Part shown: positions 57,425-64,000 of the stretch, piece after piece
Numbering within the stretch: the first letter of the stretch is position 1
How the letters are laid out: every line of letters begins with the position of its first letter
Assembly (NCBI GenBank): GCA_940337035.1
Contig: OW679195.1
Span: 176,300,015-176,364,014 of the forward strand
Length of the DNA stretch: 64,000 bases
DNA from: Agriotes lineatus
Lineage: Eukaryota; Arthropoda; Insecta; Coleoptera; Elateridae
Reading direction: 5' to 3'
Program-made: the position numbers and the translations under genes
The notes under the pieces: generated by a model
The model's database searches: none
The model's input: only the letters and a program-made list of their open reading frames with translations
Told to the model about the DNA's origin: nothing

Positions 57425-57808
57425 AACACATTTTTCATACATATAACTGACTGACAAAATTATTATTTTCTACTTTCTGTTCAATTGACTGTATTGTATT
57501 TTATTTTATTTTATTTATACTTTGTATTATACTTTATTTATATTGTATATTTGTTTATAGCCATATTTGTTATTTGCTCTATCTGCCATACAAAATATAC
57601 GTATATATGTGAATGTAATTTGACATGTATTCTATTTCAGTTCTCCTTTCTTTTGTCTCTGTGTGAACAGCTACATCTGACTTTATTTACTATATTCCTT
57701 TCATGATATCTTCTGTCCTTTCTCTCAATTCTTCAATGTCCCATGGTTCAAAAAATCACTTCCCTATGTCGATGCCGTACTTGTTTCCATAGAGACTCAG
57801 TGCGTTTT
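57425..57808. other. AT-rich tail region, no gene
   Basis: Low-complexity TTTATTTTATTTTATTTATAC-like sequence following the LINE, perhaps its 3' end. No gene. Confidence 0.45.
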
Positions 57809-58235
57809 CGAGGCTTTTTGCTGGGATTTTTAGCGGTTTATTGCGTTTTCCGGATACTGTATTGCTACCCCATGCTATACAACTCCAAATTTGGAGAACC
57901 AAGGTGATTTGTAAACGAGGTTTTCTTCTTCTGGCCTTTGATCGAGGTTTCGAGGCTTTTTGATGGGATTTTTAGCGGTTTATTGCGTTTTCCGGATACT
58001 GTATTGCTACCCCATGCTATACAACTCCAAATTTGGAGAACCAAGGTGATTTGTAAACGAGGTTTTCTTCTTCTGGCCTTTGATCGAGGTTTCGAGGCTT
58101 TTTGATGGGATTTTTAGCGGTTTATTGCGTTTTCCGGATACTGTATTGCTACCCCATGCTATCCAACTCCGAATTTGGAGAACAAAGGTGATTTGTAAAC
58201 GAGGTTTTCTTCTTCTGACTTTTGACGAACCAAAG
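57809..58235. repeat. 142-bp tandem repeat, three copies
   Basis: CGAGGCTTTTTG starts units at 57809, 57951 and 58093, an exact 142-base period. The first two are almost identical. The third diverges slightly and its last part runs into different sequence (GACGAACCAAAG). Confidence 0.9.
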
Positions 58236-59450
58236 TTTGACTGAAGGGCAACATGTTGCAATTTTGGAGCCATTAATTCTATCCTTGAAGGTTGCCTCCT
58301 TGTTAGTTTTAATCCCACTGCCTCTTAATACCAACCTCCACTTCCGCCATTTTGGGTTTTTAATATAATTATTTATTTAAATATCAGTAATACACTTTTA
58401 TATTTATATAAATTACCACCTCCTGCCTTTCGTTCGGTTTAAGAGGTTCCAAGAGTGACCGTGCTCTTACGCTTTCTTCCTGATGAAGTTCATCTAAAAG
58501 TGGGCGAAACATTAAACTCTATTTCGACAATGACACGGTCCAATCCCTGAAGTCGTGCGTTACATAATGAATATATTTCAAGTAAATGTCTGTATTCATA
58601 AACGAGGGTATTTCGAGCGTTTGTTATATAATTTATTTATTAATAGTCTACTCTTCTTAATAATATAGACAGTATATGTATTTTCTTAAGCAAATCTATG
58701 CGAACGTAATTTTAAAAAAATATTAGTAAATTTTGTAGTAAGATAAAGAAGTTTGGCCAGAGACTCCGCGGGTTATAGTCCAGTAAAATGGTGTTCAAAA
58801 AGAGCTTAAAGTGAAAAGTTCTGGTGCAATTTTTTTGAGTGACTTACTTTATGTTTATGAAAGGGTGCTGAACACGAATTTGAAGTTGTCCAACAAATTT
58901 TTTTCCGGCAAGTATGAGAAATCATAAAAAAGCCATTGAAAATCACAGGTTTTTTTTTGTTTTTGGCTTATAACTTGCAAATTAAGCTTTTTCTGCAAAA
59001 GATGATCCTATATTCAAATGAAGACGAGAAAATTTCCTACAATTAAGGTTGGCATCATTTTTTTGTACGACATATAGTTTCCGTGCAAAAAGTCGTTGAA
59101 AAACCGGCAAAAATCAGTAGATTTTGGAAAATAAATAGCCTTCCCGTTTATAACACTAATAAAAGTAAGTATTTCACTGTAAACACTATCCTATACTTTA
59201 AAATAGCAGATAAAATTCTGCAAAATTTGTGTAAGTAATTTTTTCCGACCTTCAATAGTTATGAGAAAAGCAATAACGAATGCATGAAGTAGTCAGTCGC
59301 CCCCTTATTGAAGGCATATACTTAAATGCATCATTATACGTCTGCGCAGATATGTAAAACGTTAACGTTAGGTTATATAGGTGCAACAAAAAGATAAACA
59401 GCGATTCATGGTTGATTAATATGAAAGCTGTGTAATGTTAAACAATATAA
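58236..59450. other. Dispersed repeat-like sequence, no gene
   Basis: Non-coding. At 58480-58510 the plus strand reads CTGATGA, a segment with GTTCA and TGGGC that can pair, then GAAAC. That matches the order of a hammerhead ribozyme core. The rest shows no recognisable feature. Confidence 0.4.
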
Positions 59451-61051
59451 TAAAATAGGTAGGTGACGTATTGAGCTAGCGGACTATCTTGTGACCCATC
59501 CCCATCTTCTTCGATTTCAGTAAGAGGCATGTTATTGCGACTGGTTTCGTAGTTTACACACATATTGCAGCACTTGAGGCCTACTTGTTTTCATCCACAG
59601 TTTTTCTGGCAGGTCTTCTTGCATTTGCAAGAAATAAGTTTCAAAACGGCTTGAGGTGCTAATGGTTCTAGGGTGGTTACTGGCTCCAGACCATCCGTGG
59701 TTTTCTTCCAACACCATTGTTCAGGATCTTCTTTATTCCCAAGCTAGCCTCGGCTGGTCGAAAGTGTTCACAGATGCTTGCTGATTCATAGATTTTCATT
59801 GTTCTACGGAAGTGAGTAAAGCTGTATATATACTGTTGTAATCGCTCGGTGCAGCATTGATAAATGGCAGGCAAGCAACAAAAGCTGTGTCACAAAGGAG
59901 ACTACGTGTGGTTTGCTCCATGAAACTACTCCATCCTGGAATGATGGGCACATCTTTCCACTTGCCGTAAAGCCAAATTAGGTCCGCCAAACAGGGTGTG
60001 ATAGTATCGGATGAAACAAAAAACTTTTTGAAATCCTGTAAGTCAAGAGAACCTGCTTTCTCAAAAATTTTCAAGGAAACAGCACCCATCTCGCCAACTA
60101 TTTGAGGTGGTAGTGTTTTCTTCACTCGGACAATTCTCTAATCTGGAGCAATAGCATTTCTTGAGATTATCAAATGTATAACCCCCACCCCCGCCTTGCA
60201 TGAAAGGTATTATACCCATCTAGTGTACGAGTGTTAAAATTCGTGTTGTCATGAACGAATCGATGGAAAGCTGTGGAGTCGATTTGTAAAGATGGTCTCA
60301 TGATTACTGACACTTCCAAACGAACAGCTTCAGTTTTCGTGAACCATACTTCTTATAAAAAAAGCTGATAGTCCAATTTGTAAAAATTTGTGAAATGGCT
60401 AATTTCTTTTTTCATTTATCACTGTCCTCGCGGTTCTTCTTCAGTATCAGCATTTCAAAGAAACATTTGAGAACCTCAGGAACAAGGCTTTAATTTTCGT
60501 GCAAGAAAGAACCTGGATGGGGATAATCATCCACGACATACGCTACAGATCTTATCTCTTCAACAATTATAACAGCCGCTGTCTCAACTAATCGAAGACG
60601 TTTTTCGGTGTACCACGCATCTGTCAAAATCCTATGGCCAGTATGTTTGAAACATACGATCGTATTCTGTTTATAAACAGAATACGTTTAATATTTGATA
60701 TGATTACATCCTCCCCATATCCCTCCAATAGATGGTTCATTACTGTTTTCCATTCGGGAATGTATTCGTCATCTGTCTGAGCTATTAACTGATCTAATGA
60801 AAACTGACATTCCTCATCACTGTTTTCCATAAAAGTAAAAATGTTCTCCATAGCACTCCCAATTTCTTTAGCATAAGGGCCAACCTTTTTTTCACATCAA
60901 CCTTGGGCCTACCAATGTATAGATTTTTTAAACAGTTATTATGGTACTAATAATTAGAAGCAATATCTGTTCATATCTCTATCAGCAGAGAGAGGGGGAG
61001 CTGAAGGTCACAAGACAGTCCGCTAGCTCAATACGTCACCTACCTATTTTA
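59451..61051 (-). mobile_element. DNA transposon remnant with 46-bp terminal inverted repeats
   Basis: The left TIR (59451-59496) begins TAAAATAGGTAGGTGACG and matches the right TIR (61006-61051) with one mismatch. The minus strand carries broken coding sequence over most of its length. The target duplication is not evident. At 1.6 kb, and with pieces missing from its protein, this is a deleted, non-autonomous copy. I cannot name the superfamily. Confidence 0.75.
59515..60855 (-). pseudogene. Broken ORF of the 46-bp-TIR element, cysteine-rich tail
   Basis: Minus-strand pieces in order: SLDQLIAQTDDEYIPEWKTV (about 60790); RLVETAAVIIVEEIRSVAYV then DDYPHPGSFLHEN (about 60580-60500); VSLKIFEKAGSLDLQDF through VPIIPGWSSFME to LPFINAAPSDYNSIYTALL (60090-59830). 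A C-terminal CKCKKTCQKNCG..QVGLKCCNMC block (about 59625-59545) resembles a CXC (tesmin/TSO1-like) motif. In that tail one expected Cys codon is TGA. I recall the LPFINAPPSDY block from a repetitive arthropod gene family. Naming the enzyme activity would be a guess. The part between the LPFINA block and the tail is largely deleted. Confidence 0.5.
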
Positions 61052-61305
61052 CATGATTTGCCCTAATTATTTTACTTTTACTTTTTATCATAAAAAAACA
61101 TTTAACTAAACTTAACATAAAATATATTAAAAAACTGCAACTAAGACGAGACTTAAAAGTATTAAATTAAATAATCTGATTTTTATCAAACGATCGCAAT
61201 GTACTTCTGGACTTTATGCGGGCTTGAATCAAGTTGTGTGATAGTTTTTCTTTTATGTTTGTTACCGTACTTTACTCTTGGACCATAGCTTGGTCTTTTC
61301 TTCAG

Positions 61306-61700
61306 TCAAAAAAGTATTGGCGTTAATATGTGCTGTTCACTCGTACAGAACACTAGTTCCGTTTCTGTAGCTCTTCTAATTTTCATTCTGTCAATTTTTA
61401 TTGTAGAATTCTCTTCTAATAAACACCAATATTTTTCAAAACAGCATTTGCAATTATAGCTGCTTCGTGATGTGGTTTTATCACAAGCAAGAACTTTAGA
61501 AGGCAACTTAACTCTCATTTGTGTCGACATTTTGGATTCTGTTTTACCTACTAAAACAGACGCGAACATTAATTATAGGCAAATATAGAACTCGGTTTAG
61601 TATACTTAGATGGCGCTCCTATTAGCTCAACATGTTCTTCTTCATCCTCCTTTTCTTTTTCCATTTGTCATTTTTATGACTGTTGGGGCTAATAAACGAA
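61306..61700 (-). pseudogene. Coding remnant of an unidentified repetitive protein
   Basis: Two minus-strand frames alternate. One gives SKVLACDKT and, later, STIKIDRMKIRRATETE. The other gives HHEAAIIANAVLKNIGV between them. Together they look like one protein with small frameshifts. Upstream, EKEKEDEEEHVELIGAPSKY is acidic and plausible coding sequence. An 87-codon open segment runs 61569-61306. No domain is named. Confidence 0.4.
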
Positions 61701-62555
61701 GACTCTTCTTTAACGGTGGAACGACTATACATGACGGAATGAGTTGTAGTTTTATCAGACGGGCTGTTGTTTTGGCATTTCTTTCATCTGCCTTGTGTTT
61801 TGGTAACTTCTGCATCTACATTTGCTACGCTACGCTCTATAAGAGCTACCTTTTTAGATGTTTCGAATTTGCAGTTGTCAAGTAAGTAAATAAGGTAACA
61901 CGACATCACAGTAGGCGGCTAAGAACGATTGTTTATTAGTTTAGGCTGACCAAAAATTTCTTGATAATCCTAACTTCTAGTAGTCATAATTTATTCGACA
62001 GTCAATTTATTATACATCTTATAACGTATCAAGCCAATGTACAACTGAAGACAATAGAGCTAACATGTAATTACCGCGATAAATGCCAGTGGTGTGATTG
62101 AATAAGACTGCGTCGTTTAAGGCTGGGGATTGAAACGAAGAAAATTCACCAATCTTCCCTCTTTCTTTATCCTGTTGTGTGGTGCTGGTATCTGTATTAA
62201 TATAGACGCACTCGAATTTTCCACCGTATAATTTCTACCTCGCTATTCAACTTATGCAAGGGTTTGTTTCTCTGCTGAGCAGGTGTGTTCTAAGCAGATG
62301 TGGGCCAAAAACACGGACAGATGTTTTTGCCGGTGCAGATAATTTTAAGATTATTCTGTGATTTTAAGTAAAATAAGCTTCATGGCCTTTGTATGTGTGT
62401 ATTATCGAAACCTCATTTTACCTTGAATCCGGTGCTTTATGCTTCTAGGCCTTTCAGTCACTATAACAAAGAAATCTGTGAAATTTAGTTAAAATAAACA
62501 GGAACCAAGTGATTCTGCCAAATTCTGAATCTATTATGTACAGTGACCGCCAAAA
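61701..62555. other. No feature recognised
   Basis: No clear repeat, RNA gene or domain. Confidence 0.45.
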
Positions 62556-62900
62556 AGTCGGCCTAATATGGGAAAAAAATTATTTTGATTTTTCAAAACA
62601 ACTTTTTACGTCAATAATTTGTGCTTGTCTAAAAACCTATTTAGCCCCTATCATATATACCGAGTGATTTTTACTTATTTAGAAAATGGAGTTTTCCGAA
62701 ATTGTCAAAATCCAAAAAGTGCTATTTTTAGTAAACTAAGTAAGATTTCAATCAGATTTTTTTAGAGTGTGTTAGTTTTAGCTAACTAAACAATTCCAGG
62801 CCCGAAAACTCCTATTTTTTATAACTTTAGCTAATTATTAATTTTTGAAATTTTTAAATATTTTTCAAAATTTCACATACCAAGACTTAATATTAAAATC
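62556..62900 (+). repeat. Dispersed repeat shared with 27800-28150
   Basis: AAAAACCTATTTAGCC, GAGTGATTTTTACT and AAAAAGTGCTATTTTT occur in the same order and spacing as at about 27880-28000. Here there are no TCGGCGC clusters alongside, so either the ends are lost or only the core is shared. Confidence 0.65.
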
Positions 62901-63915
62901 AAAAATTTTTATGTGAAGACTAAAGATTTATAAGTGGAAAAAATAATATAAAATGTTAATTTCTTCTTTAGATTTTTTATCATTTACCGAAAAGTAGTAT
63001 GTTTGCAGAATTTTTCCGTTTTTATGCAAGGCGCTTTTTAGGAGAAATATTTTTCAATTCTAATTGATAGCTATTTAAATGGCTTCTAGAAACTCTAATC
63101 TAGCCCTGTTAATGAATTACTGTTACAAAAATCCTGTAAATGTTTTCTTATAGTTGTCCAAATGAGATTTTTCTTTATCCAATTTACATTTCTAAAAAAT
63201 ACTAATTGTCGGTAAATAATAAAAAATGTAACGAAGTAATTAACATTTTGAATTATTTTTTGAAAAAATTACTCTTAAAGAGATGAAAAGGGGTAAACTG
63301 TGTTTTCACGAATTCGTCAGTATCTCTTAGACCCGGTAAAATATCGACTTGGTGTTTGCTTGCATTAAGTATCCAATGCAAATGTCTAAAAACTCATTTC
63401 GGGATTTTACCCTAATCAACCCTTAAAGTTCGAATCTGCATTCGGGGTGAAGTATAGAACTCCTTGTATCTCCTGTGATTGTTAAGTTAGAGCATTCTTT
63501 TTTGGTATATAGATGTGTTTTTTAAATATTTAGAAAGGGGTTTTAAAGTTTTTTTAAATTTCACCACTAAAGCGGTACAAACGGAAAACCGAAAAGGGGT
63601 AGGGAGTTAGAATGATTTTTTTCGCTCTGGGTTCATTTCAGTATAAGACTGACTGAAATAATTTTTCGAAATTTTACCCCTGTGTTTTCACGAATTCTAA
63701 ATATTTCATAGAATAAAATGGGAGGATTTCTAAAATTCCACCCCCCCAAGTGGTGGAAATGGATATATGCTATAATATATGAATACAACATTTAATAAGT
63801 ACATTAGTAGTAAATTAAGCAAGAAAGTACATACGTATTACGTAAAAAACTAATCTGTTACATTATTATTTGTAATGTACGTGAAGATATAAACTACAAT
63901 TCAATTTTTAAAAAA
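62901..63915. other. Low-complexity AT-rich sequence, no gene
   Basis: A short phrase CTGTGTTTTCACGAATTC occurs twice (about 63299 and 63680), next to GGTAAA/TTTACC, hinting at an old duplication. Nothing else. Confidence 0.45.
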
Positions 63916-63920
63916 GTTTT

Positions 63921-63990
63921 CGGTAGCGGAAATGAACACGGGTCTCCTGAGCGAGAGTCAGGTATCCTAGCATATACACTATACAGGGTT
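63921..63990 (-). other. tRNA-Glu-like sequence
   Basis: On the minus strand, GCTAGGATACCTGACTCTCG continues CTCAGGAGACCCG. A perfect 5-bp anticodon stem (CCTGA/TCAGG) encloses the 7-base loop CTCTCGC, giving anticodon CTC (Glu). A weak B box (GTGTTCATTTCC) and CGCTACCG follow. The 5' acceptor strand does not pair with the 3' one, so this is a pseudogene or a SINE head. Confidence 0.55.
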
Positions 63991-64000
63991 ATAATTTCTC

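Noticed and set aside
61610..61885. 91-codon plus-strand frame with hydrophobic segments (possible membrane protein)
   Set aside because: The minus strand in the same place shows more protein-like, charged coding remnants. The hydrophobic frame is probably its shadow.

Overview
This is AT-rich eukaryotic DNA, almost certainly from an insect. It holds a BEL/Pao LTR retrotransposon, several APE-type LINEs, a Penelope-like element, a Tc1/mariner-group transposon with short spliceosomal introns, many foldback MITEs and tRNA-derived sequences. I found no host protein-coding gene. It reads as repeat-rich, probably pericentromeric or intergenic, sequence built by nested transposition. A beetle is a guess from the repeat style only.

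Layout. 1-11994 is a tandem satellite of about 41 monomers of ~295 bp with higher-order structure. It stops abruptly at 11994 against a 4.4 kb element (11995-16387). That element has ~670 bp inverted arms, each carrying a tRNA-like segment, around tandem repeats and a short coding remnant. 16388-22091 holds a repeat with inverted ends, a decayed LINE split by a foldback sequence, and unassigned DNA. 22092-24380 is the best-preserved autonomous element: a DNA transposon with matching terminal inverted repeats and a five-exon, uninterrupted 437-residue transposase. Its catalytic D to E spacing (81 residues between) resembles the DD82E 'Sailor' group. 24381-30069 holds SINE-like, MITE and GC-motif repeats.

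30070-43470 is a nest of retrotransposons. An RTE-like LINE (30329-33714) sits inside an older LINE with a 12-bp target duplication, and a MITE sits in its 3' tail. A BEL/Pao element (35003-41273) has 289-bp LTRs differing at one base and a 5-bp target duplication. It sits in another copy of the older LINE family, which resumes at 41274 and runs to about 43470. The BEL polyprotein frame is open except for in-frame TGA codons.

44310-49080 is another nest: a LINE fragment contains a Penelope-like element made of two head-to-head parts, and that element contains a Jockey-like LINE fragment. 49179-53677 is a composite of foldback elements inside foldback elements. It includes a nearly perfect ~700-bp palindrome and a GC-rich minisatellite. 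54790-57420 is a decayed Jockey/CR1-like LINE, 57809-58235 a 142-bp tandem repeat, and 59451-61051 a deleted DNA transposon with 46-bp inverted repeats and a cysteine-rich tail. The last 3 kb holds dispersed repeats and a tRNA-Glu-like sequence.

The genes do not form a pathway. Their relations are of insertion order, and several insertions can be ordered from target-site duplications and interrupted reading frames.
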